Assembly (NCBI GenBank): GCA_011050085.1
Contig: DRGL01000027.1
Coordinates: 62,001 to 126,000, forward strand
Origin: Pricia antarctica
GTDB taxonomy: Bacteria > Bacteroidota > Bacteroidia > Flavobacteriales > Flavobacteriaceae
Direction of reading: 5' to 3'
DNA: 64,000 bases
Shown: positions 1 to 8,889 of the stretch, piece by piece
Layout of the letters: every line of letters begins with the position of its first letter
How positions within the stretch are numbered: position 1 is the first letter of the stretch
Made by a program: the position numbers and the translations under genes
The notes under the pieces: model-generated
Databases searched by the model: none
Told to the model about the DNA's origin: nothing
What the model saw: the letters and a program-made list of their open reading frames with translations, nothing else

Positions 1-735
1 AAGGCCATTGCCGATAAGCTTGCTGAAGAAGGCGCCAATGTTGTATTGACTGATATTGTAGAGGACCGATTACTACAAGCAGTAGAAACTTTTGAAAAAG
101 ATACAGCTACCTATGCTGTTTGTGATGTTACTAAAAAAGATTCGATAGCAAAGGCTTATGAAAAGGCCTGCTTAGACTTTGGAGGTGTCGATATTGTGGT
201 GCACAGTGCAGGATTGGCCATTTCAAAACCACTTGAAGAGACCACCGAAAAAGATTGGGACCTTTTACAGGATGTACTGGTCAAAGGACAATTCGAGCTT
301 GCCAAACAGGCTGTCGCCATCATGCGCAAACAACATATGGGCGGTGATTTTATTAGTATTGCCAGTAAAAATGGTTTGGTATCTGGTCCGAACAATGTGG
401 CTTACGGAACATCCAAAGCTGCCCAACAACACATGGCGCGCCTTTTGGCTGCTGAATTGGGAGGTGATAAAATAAGAGTGAACACGGTTAATCCCGATGG
501 TGTTATCGTTGGCAGTAAAATTTGGGAAGGAGAATGGGCACAAGGAAGGGCCGAAGCTTATGGAATTACAGTTGATGAACTTCCAGCACATTACGCAAAA
601 CGGAACTTGTTAAACGAGATTATCTATCCTGAGGATATAGCTAAGGGTGTTTTTGCCTTGGTTGGCATTTTGGATAAATCAACAGGAAATATTATCAACG
701 TTGATGGTGGTATGGCGAACGCGTTTGTACGCTAA
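1..735 (+). CDS. C-terminal part of rhamnulose-1-phosphate aldolase / short-chain dehydrogenase fusion (partial)
   Basis: The reading frame is open from base 1, so the gene begins outside the window. What is visible is an SDR (Rossmann) domain: a strand ending in a TD pair near the start, a catalytic serine in ISIASK, the YxxxK motif in YGTSK, and a C-terminal VDGGMANAFVR. In Bacteroidota such domains commonly form the C-terminal half of a bifunctional protein. The N-terminal half cleaves rhamnulose-1-phosphate to DHAP and L-lactaldehyde, and the SDR half acts on the lactaldehyde. The gene lies 41 bp upstream of rhaI on the same strand, which supports this assignment. The aldolase half itself is not visible, so a stand-alone SDR cannot be excluded. 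Cytoplasmic, NAD(P)-dependent. Confidence 0.8.
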   Translation, partial: KAIADKLAEEGANVVLTDIVEDRLLQAVETFEKDTATYAVCDVTKKDSIAKAYEKACLDFGGVDIVVHSAGLAISKPLEETTEKDWDLLQDVLVKGQFELAKQAVAIMRKQHMGGDFISIASKNGLVSGPNNVAYGTSKAAQQHMARLLAAELGGDKIRVNTVNPDGVIVGSKIWEGEWAQGRAEAYGITVDELPAHYAKRNLLNEIIYPEDIAKGVFALVGILDKSTGNIINVDGGMANAFVR

Positions 736-776
736 AAAAGAAACGAAATTTCTAAAAAAGGCCAAATGCAATTTTC

Positions 777-2057
777 ATGAAAATAGATAGACAAAAGATA
801 GAAGAGGCAAATAAACGGTCCCTAGACAGCCACATCAATAGCTATAATTATTTAGCGGACTACTTGACCAAAAAAGATATCGAGGTCGACAAAGTCATCA
901 CTAAACTGGCAGAGTTTCAAGTTGCCATACCCAGTTGGGCCCTTGGGGCCGGAGGTACCCGATTCGGCCGATTCGGTTTTCAGGGCGAACCGGCCACGCT
1001 TGAACAAAAAATAGACGATGTTGGAGCGATACATGCTTTGACCCAAACTGCGGGTGCTATCTCGCTACATATTCCGTGGGATGTTCCCACGGATTACACC
1101 GCCATTATAGAGAGGGCGCAATCTCAAGACATACTATTTGATGCGGTCAATTCCAACACCTTTCAAGACCAAAAAGACCCGGCTGAAAGTTATCGTTTCG
1201 GATCTTTGAGCCATATTGACGAGGCCGTTCGAAAACAAGCGGTCGCCCACAATACAGAGGTCATCGAAATTGGGAACAGGCTAGGCTCTAAAAGTCTGAC
1301 AGTCTGGTTGGCAGATGGTGCCTCTTTCCCAGGCCAGACGAATTTTCAAACGGCATTGGAACAGACCCAAAAGAGTCTTGGCGAAATTTATGCCTCCTTA
1401 CCTGACGACTGGAAACTGTTTATCGAATATAAACCCTACGAACCTAATTTTTATAGTACGGTTATACAAGATTGGGGTACGTCGTTTATGTTGGCGAACG
1501 AATGTGGTGAAAAAGCCTACACCTTGGTTGACCTGGGCCACCACCTTCCCAATACCAATATCGAACAGATTGTATCGACTTTGATGCTAAAAGGCAAACT
1601 CGGCGGTTTCCATTTCAACGACAGTAAATACGGTGATGACGATTTGACCGTAGGCAGTGTAAAGCCCTATGCGCTATTCTTAATTTTCAACGCTCTGGTC
1701 TATGGCATGGAAAACAACCCGCAAAATCCGTATCCAGCTTGGATGATCGATGCCAGCCACAATATTAAGGATCCCCTTGAGGATATAATTCAATCACTAG
1801 AGGCCATTCAAGAAGCCTATGCAAAAGCATTATTGGTTGACCAAAAAGCACTAAACGAGGCACAACAAGCCCACGACGTGGTCAAGTGCCAAGAAATTCT
1901 TCAAGATGCCTATCGTACCGATGTAAGACCGCTTCTTGAAAAAGCGAGATTACAGAGGGGTGGCGCACTGCATCCATTAAACACCTACCGTTCGTTGAAA
2001 ATCCGAGAACAATTGGTTTCCGAGAGAGGTGCCGATTCAGTGGCAACCGGACTTTAA
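777..2057 (+). CDS. rhaI: L-rhamnose isomerase (Pseudomonas-type sugar isomerase)
   Basis: A 426-aa cytoplasmic TIM-barrel isomerase converting L-rhamnose to L-rhamnulose with a divalent metal. Visible signatures are an acidic metal-site strand FIEYKPYEP near residue 216, the strand GFHFNDSKYGDDD near residue 278, and a catalytic-loop region rich in His and Asp (VDLGHHLPN). The length fits the RhaI family of Pseudomonas and Bacteroidota rather than the E. coli RhaA type. The ATG at 777 follows the preceding gene by 41 bp. The rhamnulokinase gene follows after 21 bp, so the genes are very probably one transcript. Confidence 0.9.
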   Translation: MKIDRQKIEEANKRSLDSHINSYNYLADYLTKKDIEVDKVITKLAEFQVAIPSWALGAGGTRFGRFGFQGEPATLEQKIDDVGAIHALTQTAGAISLHIPWDVPTDYTAIIERAQSQDILFDAVNSNTFQDQKDPAESYRFGSLSHIDEAVRKQAVAHNTEVIEIGNRLGSKSLTVWLADGASFPGQTNFQTALEQTQKSLGEIYASLPDDWKLFIEYKPYEPNFYSTVIQDWGTSFMLANECGEKAYTLVDLGHHLPNTNIEQIVSTLMLKGKLGGFHFNDSKYGDDDLTVGSVKPYALFLIFNALVYGMENNPQNPYPAWMIDASHNIKDPLEDIIQSLEAIQEAYAKALLVDQKALNEAQQAHDVVKCQEILQDAYRTDVRPLLEKARLQRGGALHPLNTYRSLKIREQLVSERGADSVATGL

Positions 2058-2078
2058 AAGCAAAACAGCAACGCAACT

Positions 2079-3452
2079 ATGCTAGAGGTTACCGCTATAT
2101 TCGATATTGGAAAAACAAATAAGAAGTTTTTTTTATTTGATGGCGACTATAAAGAAGTGTATAGGGAATATATAAGTTTCGACCTGATAGAGGATGAAGA
2201 TGGCCATCCCGCAGAAGATTTGAAGTCGCTTGAAATTTGGTTAAAGGAAGTTTTCGAACGGATTTTAAGCGCAGAGCAGTTCAATATAACCGCCATCAAT
2301 TTTTCGACTTACGGCGCCAGCTTGGTACACATAGATCAACAGGGTAAGGTTCTTACTCCCTTGTACAACTACACGAAACCCTTAGATGATAAGCTAATAG
2401 CATCCTTTTATAAGGATTACGGCCCGGAATTGGCGTTTTCCGCAGAAACGGGTTCTTCCAATTCGGGTATGCTGAATTCAGGCATGCAGTTGTATTGGCT
2501 AAAATACGCCCGACCTGAGCTTTTTGAGAAAATTACCTTTTCGCTACATCTTCCTCAATATATTAGCTATCTGTTTACGGGTATTCCCATTAGTGAGTAT
2601 ACGAGTATCGGTTGCCATACCGCCTTATGGAATTACGATAAGAAAGACTATCACGGATGGGTGTATAAAGAGGGTGTCCAACGCATTTTACCGCCCATTG
2701 TGTCCACCGAGACTAGTATTAATATGAACTACAATGGAAAGCGTATTAAAATAGGTGTTGGTATTCACGACAGTTCAGCGGCACTTTTGCCTTACGTGCG
2801 CAGTGTAAAGGAAAAGTTTATTTTAGTATCGACCGGAACTTGGAGCATCGCGCTCAACCCGTTTACAGAAAAAGGACTTTCGGAAGACGACATGCAAAAT
2901 GATTGCATTAATTACATGCGGATCAATGGCAAAGCGGTAAAGGCAAACCGACTATTTCTCGGCAATGAATACAGCCTACAAGTAATTGAATTATCTAAAA
3001 AATACAACGTACCCTTAGATTTTCACAAGAGGGTGACTTTTGACGATGAGGTTTTTTACGAAATAATTAAAGATTTTGAATACGCCTTTCGATGGATGAG
3101 CATTGTTGATGAAAAGATGCCTTCTGCGACGCATTTTAAATACCACCGGTTCGAACACGCCTACCATCAATTGATGATAGAGCTGGTTTTACTTCAAGTG
3201 GAAAGTATACGGATTGTGGCCGGTGAAGATCACATTGAAAAATTGTTCATCGACGGGGGTTTCAGTGATAACGATGTGTATATAAAATTGGTATCCCACT
3301 ACTTAAGGAATATGGAATTGCGAACAACCGATTCCTCCTTAGGTTCGGCACTTGGTGCGGCCATTGCCATCTCCGATATCAAGTTGAATTCAAAATTTTT
3401 AAAGAAAAACTATTCCTTGAAAAAGCACGTCCCTATTATCCTCACAAACTGA
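2079..3452 (+). CDS. Rhamnulokinase-like FGGY carbohydrate kinase
   Basis: A 457-aa member of the FGGY sugar-kinase family, predicted to phosphorylate L-rhamnulose with ATP to rhamnulose-1-phosphate. The N-terminal phosphate-binding loop FDIGKTNKK is at residues 8-16. The adenosine-binding DGGFSDND is near residue 390, followed by the C-terminal LGSALGAAIA segment. It sits 21 bp after rhaI and is followed by the hydroxyacid oxidase gene, placing it in the rhamnose operon. The substrate is inferred from the neighbours, because FGGY kinases with other substrates (fuculose, xylulose) share these motifs. Confidence 0.85.
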   Translation: MLEVTAIFDIGKTNKKFFLFDGDYKEVYREYISFDLIEDEDGHPAEDLKSLEIWLKEVFERILSAEQFNITAINFSTYGASLVHIDQQGKVLTPLYNYTKPLDDKLIASFYKDYGPELAFSAETGSSNSGMLNSGMQLYWLKYARPELFEKITFSLHLPQYISYLFTGIPISEYTSIGCHTALWNYDKKDYHGWVYKEGVQRILPPIVSTETSINMNYNGKRIKIGVGIHDSSAALLPYVRSVKEKFILVSTGTWSIALNPFTEKGLSEDDMQNDCINYMRINGKAVKANRLFLGNEYSLQVIELSKKYNVPLDFHKRVTFDDEVFYEIIKDFEYAFRWMSIVDEKMPSATHFKYHRFEHAYHQLMIELVLLQVESIRIVAGEDHIEKLFIDGGFSDNDVYIKLVSHYLRNMELRTTDSSLGSALGAAIAISDIKLNSKFLKKNYSLKKHVPIILTN

Positions 3453-3567
3453 TTTTGGAAAGGTTTATGGATATTACAATTTAAATCGGCAACTTTGAAT
3501 TTCAAATTATACGTAGTACGAAAACAAAGAAATTACAAGGTTTTTACCTTTAACTAAAAATTAATAG

Positions 3568-4713
3568 ATGGAATGGAATTCCGATTATCCCTCCGTAGAC
3601 GATTTAAGAAACAAAGCTCAGAAACGCGTACCTAGGTTTGCTTTCGAGTATTTGGATGGCGGATGCAACGAAGATGTGAGTATCTCACGAAATACTTCGG
3701 AAATTCGAGAGGTAAAACTACAACCCAGATATCTTAGAAATCAAGGTGTTAGTTCAACAAAAACGAAGATTATGGGGATGGAATTTGATGCCCCTTTCGG
3801 AATTGCACCGGTTGGACTTCAAGGATTGATGTGGCCTAATTCCCCTGCTATTTTAGCGAAGGCCGCCCATAAGCATAATATCCCTTTTATCTTGAGTACG
3901 GTCACAACTATGGATATTGAAAAGGCCAGTGAACTTACAGAAGGCAATGCTTGGTTTCAATTATATAACCCTGTAGAAGATGTCGTTCGTAACGATATTA
4001 TCGATCGCGCAAGTGCTGCCGGTTGCCCGGTTCTGGTGCTCCTCTGTGATGTGCCGACTTTTGGGTACCGTCCAAGGGATTATAAAAATGGCTTGGCGCT
4101 TCCACCTAAAATGTCCGTTTCCAATATTCTACAGATATTGGGCAAACCGAATTGGGCTTTTAATACCTTAAAATATGGACAACCTACTTTCGAAACCTTA
4201 AAACCCTATACGCCCGAGGGTCTCAATCTAAAACAATTGGGTTCATTTATGGACAAAACCTTCTCAGGGCGTCTAAATGCTGAAAAGATAAAACCGATCC
4301 GCGATAGATGGAAGGGAAAGTTAGTGTTGAAAGGTGTGGCCTCGGAACAGGATACCCAAGACGCCATTACAATGGGTTTTGATGGCATAATCGTTTCCAA
4401 TCACGGCGGAAGACAGCTTGATGCAGCACAATCTACCATTCGTTCTATGGAGGAGATAGCCAAAAAATACAGCGACCAGATTGAAATTATGATGGATAGC
4501 GGACTACGTTCCGGTCCCGATATCGCGAGGGCTATAGCGTGCGGAGCCAAATTCACATTTATGGGCCGTTCCTTTATGTACGGCACAGGTGCTTTGGGAA
4601 GCAAAGGCGGAGACCATACCATATCCATTTTAAAAACTCAGTTTAAACAGGTCATGGACCAGCTTTGCTGTACAAGCGTAGAAGATTTGCCAAAGCATTT
4701 GATTGTTGACTAA
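3568..4713 (+). CDS. lldD: FMN-dependent alpha-hydroxy-acid oxidase/dehydrogenase (L-lactate dehydrogenase type)
   Basis: A 381-aa TIM-barrel flavoprotein of the LldD / glycolate oxidase family. The active-site motif SNHGGRQLD is around residues 277-285, with the catalytic His near 279. The FMN-phosphate loop DSGLRSGPDIARA and the closing GRSFMYG are both present. The family oxidises L-2-hydroxy acids to 2-oxo acids. In this cluster it would turn L-lactate made from rhamnose-derived lactaldehyde into pyruvate, passing electrons to the quinone pool or to oxygen. A 115-bp gap precedes it, so it may have its own promoter. The natural substrate (lactate versus another 2-hydroxy acid) is inferred from context. 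Confidence 0.85.
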   Translation: MEWNSDYPSVDDLRNKAQKRVPRFAFEYLDGGCNEDVSISRNTSEIREVKLQPRYLRNQGVSSTKTKIMGMEFDAPFGIAPVGLQGLMWPNSPAILAKAAHKHNIPFILSTVTTMDIEKASELTEGNAWFQLYNPVEDVVRNDIIDRASAAGCPVLVLLCDVPTFGYRPRDYKNGLALPPKMSVSNILQILGKPNWAFNTLKYGQPTFETLKPYTPEGLNLKQLGSFMDKTFSGRLNAEKIKPIRDRWKGKLVLKGVASEQDTQDAITMGFDGIIVSNHGGRQLDAAQSTIRSMEEIAKKYSDQIEIMMDSGLRSGPDIARAIACGAKFTFMGRSFMYGTGALGSKGGDHTISILKTQFKQVMDQLCCTSVEDLPKHLIVD

Positions 4714-4854
4714 ATCGTGTTTGAACGAAATCAAATGATGGGTCGGTCGTTAACTTGGCGAATTTTCAAGTATCGGTAGAAAGAGGTGGTATACGAATAG
4801 CGTGACTTTCATCAGAAGTTTTGTCTGAGGATTAAAATAAACAAACCAACTAGT

Positions 4855-6270
4855 ATGAGCCAAAACAAGCACGAAGAAGATCTGATTACAGAAATCGCCG
4901 GGGGCGAATTTGAGCGCGAACCTGTCCCCGCCTCTAAACTAAAAGGTTGGAAAAGCTTTTTGGGTATGTATGCCGGGGAGCACGCCGCAGGAACTGAGTT
5001 TGTAATTGGTCCACTTTTTCTAACCGCAGGGGTAAGCGCGTTCGATCTAATCATCGGACTGCTTATAGGAAATTTTTTGGCAGTTTTAAGTTGGCGTTTC
5101 CTGACCGCTGAAATTGCGGTAAAAAACAGACTCACACTCTATTATCAATTGGAGCGGATTTGCGGTAAAAAGTTGGTTATCATTTATAACCTGGCCAATG
5201 GTATTTTATTTTGCTTTCTCGCCGGCGCTATGATCACGGTGTCGGCAACTGCTATCGGTATTCCCTTCGATATGGAAATGCCAAAGTTAACGGACACGAT
5301 GCCCAACGGAGCAACTTGGGTGATTATCGTTCTTGCCATCGGGGCAGTAATCTCCTTAGTCGCTTCTAAAGGCTATGATACCGTTTCAAAAGCAGCCAAT
5401 TGGATGTCACCGGTTATTGTAGTCGCCTTTATTGCCTGCGGTGTAGTGGCACTATACCAATTAGAGGTAAAAAGTTTTGCGGATTTTTGGGCGATTTGGG
5501 GAGAAGGTTCAGAGCCCTTTCCCGGGCAAATCAAATACACGTTCTGGCACGTAGTCATCTGGTCGTGGTTTGCCAATGCTGCTATGCATATTGGAATGTC
5601 TGACCTTTCCGTTTTTAGGTTTGCAAAAAATGCAAATGCAGGTTGGACGTCGGCCGCGGGCATGTACGTTGGTCATTATATGGCATGGATTGCGGCAGCA
5701 CTGATTTATGCCGTATACGTAAAATCGCCAGAAGCACAGGCATTTTTGGCTAATGGGGAAGCACCTTCCGTAGCCCCTGGGCCCTTGGCGTATAACGCTA
5801 TCGGCGTTTTTGGAATAATCGCCGTAGTCTTGGCCGGATGGACGACCGCTAATCCGACAATCTACCGGGCGGGATTGGCTTTTCAAGCCATTATGCCCAA
5901 AACATCCACGTTCTGGGTAACCATTATTGCCGGTTCAGTGGCGACTATCGCTGGGCTCTTCCCAGCTTTCGCAATGAAGCTTCTCGAGTTTGTAGCGCTA
6001 TATGGTTTTATTCTCGCACCAATTGGGGCAATTATCGTTTTCGAGCATTTTTTCCATAAACAGGCTGGAATTGTCAAGAATTACGCTGAAGTGGCGAATA
6101 TCAAGTTTAACAAATCCGTATTGTTGGCTTGGGCTATTAGCTTTGGATTGTTTTACTTCATTTCCCTACAATTCGATATTTTTCTATCCTTTGTAACATT
6201 ACCGGCATGGTTGATGTGTGGAGGCCTCTTTTTAATTTTTAGTAAAATGCAGCAGAAATCTAAAATATGA
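4855..6270 (+). CDS. NCS1-like (cytosine/purine permease family) transporter
   Basis: A 471-aa polytopic inner-membrane protein with about 12 hydrophobic segments and a soluble acidic N-terminus of about 40 residues. The composition and the early stretch SFLGMYAGEHAAGTEFVIGP place it in the nucleobase:cation symporter-1 fold. Classical members carry cytosine, purines, allantoin or hydantoins. It closes the rhamnose cluster on the same strand, 141 bp after lldD, and no other sugar transporter is visible here. It may therefore import rhamnose or a pathway intermediate such as lactate. That role is inference; a nucleobase permease that is only a neighbour is the alternative. Confidence 0.7.
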   Translation: MSQNKHEEDLITEIAGGEFEREPVPASKLKGWKSFLGMYAGEHAAGTEFVIGPLFLTAGVSAFDLIIGLLIGNFLAVLSWRFLTAEIAVKNRLTLYYQLERICGKKLVIIYNLANGILFCFLAGAMITVSATAIGIPFDMEMPKLTDTMPNGATWVIIVLAIGAVISLVASKGYDTVSKAANWMSPVIVVAFIACGVVALYQLEVKSFADFWAIWGEGSEPFPGQIKYTFWHVVIWSWFANAAMHIGMSDLSVFRFAKNANAGWTSAAGMYVGHYMAWIAAALIYAVYVKSPEAQAFLANGEAPSVAPGPLAYNAIGVFGIIAVVLAGWTTANPTIYRAGLAFQAIMPKTSTFWVTIIAGSVATIAGLFPAFAMKLLEFVALYGFILAPIGAIIVFEHFFHKQAGIVKNYAEVANIKFNKSVLLAWAISFGLFYFISLQFDIFLSFVTLPAWLMCGGLFLIFSKMQQKSKI

Positions 6271-6431
6271 CAGAAGGCAATTGTACTAAATGTGCAAAAG
6301 GCTTATTTGGATTGGTTTGTTTTTCAAAAGTTGGAAGATACTTAAGCTAATTTAAAGGTAACACTGTTAGAAAAACTGGCATTCTAGATAAGTCCTTTCA
6401 AAAATATAGCTTAAATTTATCCCTTTGTAAT

Positions 6432-6502
6432 GGCATCGTGGCTGAACGGCTAGGCGAGACTCCGCAAGAGTCTATATAATGGTTCGAATCCATTCGATGC
6501 CT
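6432..6502 (+). tRNA. tRNA-Cys (anticodon GCA) with C at position 33
   Basis: A 71-nt cloverleaf can be folded by eye. The acceptor stem GGCATCG/CGATGCC is a perfect 7 bp, with a short 3-bp D stem. The anticodon stem is AGACT/AGTCT with loop CCGCAAG, giving anticodon GCA at 6464-6466. The variable loop is 4 nt, the T arm is AATGG/CCATT with loop TTCGAAT, and the discriminator is T. GCA and discriminator U are the cysteine identity elements. No CCA is encoded. The nearly universal U at position 33 is C here (6463), which is unusual and is discussed as a finding. Confidence 0.85.
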
Positions 6503-6586
6503 CTATTATCAATTTAGTATATCGTATTACCAGTTCACTTTAACTCTATTTCGGTACCAACCGACTTTCAACTAAATTCATTTGTC

Positions 6587-6748
6587 ATGGCTAAAATCGA
6601 AATCAAGGGGACTCCCGAAAAATTAGAAAGAATCGCTATTTTTTTAAAAGCGAACAGTATTGAACATGCCATAATCGACGATTACGGCAACCATTCTTTA
6701 GAAGACCTTGCCAAGTACAGGGATTTGATGTCAAAGCACAACGCATAG
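6587..6748 (+). CDS. 53-aa small conserved-looking protein
   Basis: The frame runs from ATG 6587 to TAG 6746-6748 and encodes 53 residues beginning MAKIEIKGTPEKLERIAIFL. It has an alternating strand/helix pattern, is rich in charged residues, and lacks a signal peptide or membrane segment. It lies between the tRNA-Cys gene and rpiA, 50 bp ahead of rpiA on the same strand, so the two may be cotranscribed. I do not recognise the family. Codon usage resembles its neighbours and it starts like a small alpha/beta domain, which is why I consider it real. Confidence 0.6.
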   Translation: MAKIEIKGTPEKLERIAIFLKANSIEHAIIDDYGNHSLEDLAKYRDLMSKHNA

Positions 6749-6798
6749 TTCAAATCTAGGAAAGGGCACTGACAGTCACTCTCGCAAAACCAACAACC

Positions 6799-7473
6799 AT
6801 GGATTCGGATTATCAAAAAAAGATGGCGGCGATTGCGTCAGTGGAATATATTAAGGATGGCATGCTTGTCGGATTAGGTTCAGGCTCTACGGCCGCTCAT
6901 ATGATTCGAGAATTGGGCAAAAAGGTTGCTGAAGGACTTTCGATTAAAGCCGTACCTTCATCCGATACGACCGCCCAGCTTGCCCGAAAAGTCGGAATCT
7001 CTCTCATATCTTTAGAGGAAGCAGGTAAATTGGACATCAACATAGACGGTGCCGATGAGTTTGACGGTAAGCTTCAATTGATTAAAGGTGGAGGGGGAGC
7101 CTTACTGCGAGAAAAAATCGTTGCTTATAATTCCAAATTCAACATAGTAATCTCAGATGCAAGCAAACAAGTAGAGCGTCTTGGAAAATTTAAACTCCCT
7201 TTAGAAACCATCCCTTTTGCTACAAAAAATATAATGACCCAGCTTGATGAAATGGGATTGCGTCCAGTACTGCGAAAAAATGGAAGCAGTGTTTACTTAA
7301 CCGACGAGAATAATTATATAGTGGATGTCGATATTTTTGAAAAGGACAATTTAGTGGCATTGAACCAAAACCTTATTAACATACCTGGAGTCGTTGAAAC
7401 TGGACTATTCTTGGATACTACCGACCTGATATTAATGGGTACAGCCGATGACACTGTAATTATTAAAAAGTAA
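6799..7473 (+). CDS. rpiA: Ribose-5-phosphate isomerase A
   Basis: A 224-aa cytoplasmic enzyme interconverting ribose-5-phosphate and ribulose-5-phosphate in the pentose phosphate pathway. Family motifs are complete: GLGSGSTAAH near residue 25, SSDTTAQLAR near 55, DGADEFDGKLQLIKGGGGALLREK at about residues 81-103 with the catalytic acid and lysine, and a C-terminal NIPGVVETGLF. The length is normal for RpiA. The ATG at 6799 follows the 53-aa gene by 50 bp. A 199-bp gap separates it from the convergent uronate locus. Confidence 0.95.
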   Translation: MDSDYQKKMAAIASVEYIKDGMLVGLGSGSTAAHMIRELGKKVAEGLSIKAVPSSDTTAQLARKVGISLISLEEAGKLDINIDGADEFDGKLQLIKGGGGALLREKIVAYNSKFNIVISDASKQVERLGKFKLPLETIPFATKNIMTQLDEMGLRPVLRKNGSSVYLTDENNYIVDVDIFEKDNLVALNQNLINIPGVVETGLFLDTTDLILMGTADDTVIIKK

Positions 7474-7672
7474 GATTTTTTGTAAATATCCTTGAAAACG
7501 CTCTTCTCTATCTTTTTAATAGAAATAAGTAAAAGGCATAAAAGTCACTGAATACGATATTCAATACATCTATACTTTCAGATAATTCACTCAATATTTT
7601 TGGCCTAAACATGAGTTTTAATTTATCAGGCTAATCTAGTACAAATTAGATCGAGAATAAAGTGACAGCAAA

Positions 7673-8872
7673 TCACCGCATTGCAACAACCAACGGATTT
7701 TTTAATCGCTCCGAAAATTCCTTAAGATACTTTTCCCAATCAGCCTTGGTACCAAACTGTCCACTTTTTTTCCAACCGAAACCGGCGTAGTAAACCGCTT
7801 TATCAGAATCGCTTAATGTAATATGAGCGTATATATTGCTCCGATCTTTTTCTTCGGTCTCATATTTGTCATGACCGATCATACCATCATCAGGTATCAC
7901 TATCCCAGTACCAATTTCTGAGTCGAAATGAGGTTCCCAATAACTGATCCATCCGTCTTCTTCATTAACATTTGTGGTACCTTTATTTTCGTGGAGAGTT
8001 AATCCGGCAGAAATGGTGTCGGTACCTTCTAGATTGATTTCAAATCTTGAAAGGTTGCTTCCATAATCCAAGGAAATATGTTTTTCTTCAGAAATCTGTT
8101 TGCCATCGGCGTCCCAATCTGCATAGGTCAATACAAAGCTGGTGCGAATCGGTCCGTTAAACAATCTTTTCCAAGAGGTGAAATTTCTGGAAATGTGATA
8201 GGTGTCACCTTTCTTCAATGCAATTCCCCCTACTCCTCTACTGCTGCCCACATGAAAGTTATCAAGACCCTCTCCTGTATCTTCATGATATGAACCATCG
8301 GTTTCTAATTCTTTTTCGTACCACTTATTAATGATAGGATAATCGACCCTTTTCAGCCAAGCATCGATACCACTTGATAAGGTACCGCCCTTCACATCGT
8401 CTTCCACCATTTTTTGAGCAACCGGCCCATAGGTTCGAAAAGCGACCCGATCATTTTCCCAAGCATAGTCGTCGGTACGTTCAGGTACAAAACGCGAATA
8501 GCATCTCGCAACGCTATCGTTGGCTGTTGTTGACATTGAATCGCTTCGTATGGCAGTATATATAATTTCGGATTTCGCCTTAATATTGGGTTGAAATAAA
8601 ACCGTATCATCGGTGCCGTCGCCGTCGGAATCAATGGTCTGACTAAGAATAGGTTTTTGGTTAGCGGCATCCATAATAATTATTCTTCCTTTTTTCGGGT
8701 CTTCCGCACCAAAATCCAATGAATCGATGGCTATCGAAACAGTCTCGAATTGCCTATCCACATTCATTGTATTACGTACCACAATTTTTTTCTGTACTGG
8801 GGCTTCTTTTTCAGCGCATCCTATAAAACATAATCCAGCAATACAGATAAAGGCGAGGTAATTTGGTTTCAT
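7673..8872 (-). CDS. DUF4861-family lipoprotein linked to uronate/pectin utilisation
   Basis: A 399-aa protein with an N-terminal hydrophobic stretch ending in a lipobox-like CFIGC around residues 15-19, so probably a lipoprotein. The body, with aromatic-rich strands and a signature DNFHVGSSRGVGGIALKKGD, resembles the DUF4861 family. That family recurs beside KduI and pectin or other uronate-polymer genes in Bacteroidota; its activity is not known to me. It is the second gene of a two-gene unit, starting 17 bp after the kduI stop. It should therefore share the kduI promoter and LacI-type control. Confidence 0.75.
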   Translation of the reverse strand: MKPNYLAFICIAGLCFIGCAEKEAPVQKKIVVRNTMNVDRQFETVSIAIDSLDFGAEDPKKGRIIIMDAANQKPILSQTIDSDGDGTDDTVLFQPNIKAKSEIIYTAIRSDSMSTTANDSVARCYSRFVPERTDDYAWENDRVAFRTYGPVAQKMVEDDVKGGTLSSGIDAWLKRVDYPIINKWYEKELETDGSYHEDTGEGLDNFHVGSSRGVGGIALKKGDTYHISRNFTSWKRLFNGPIRTSFVLTYADWDADGKQISEEKHISLDYGSNLSRFEINLEGTDTISAGLTLHENKGTTNVNEEDGWISYWEPHFDSEIGTGIVIPDDGMIGHDKYETEEKDRSNIYAHITLSDSDKAVYYAGFGWKKSGQFGTKADWEKYLKEFSERLKNPLVVAMR

Positions 8873-8889
8873 TCCTATAATTTAAAGTT

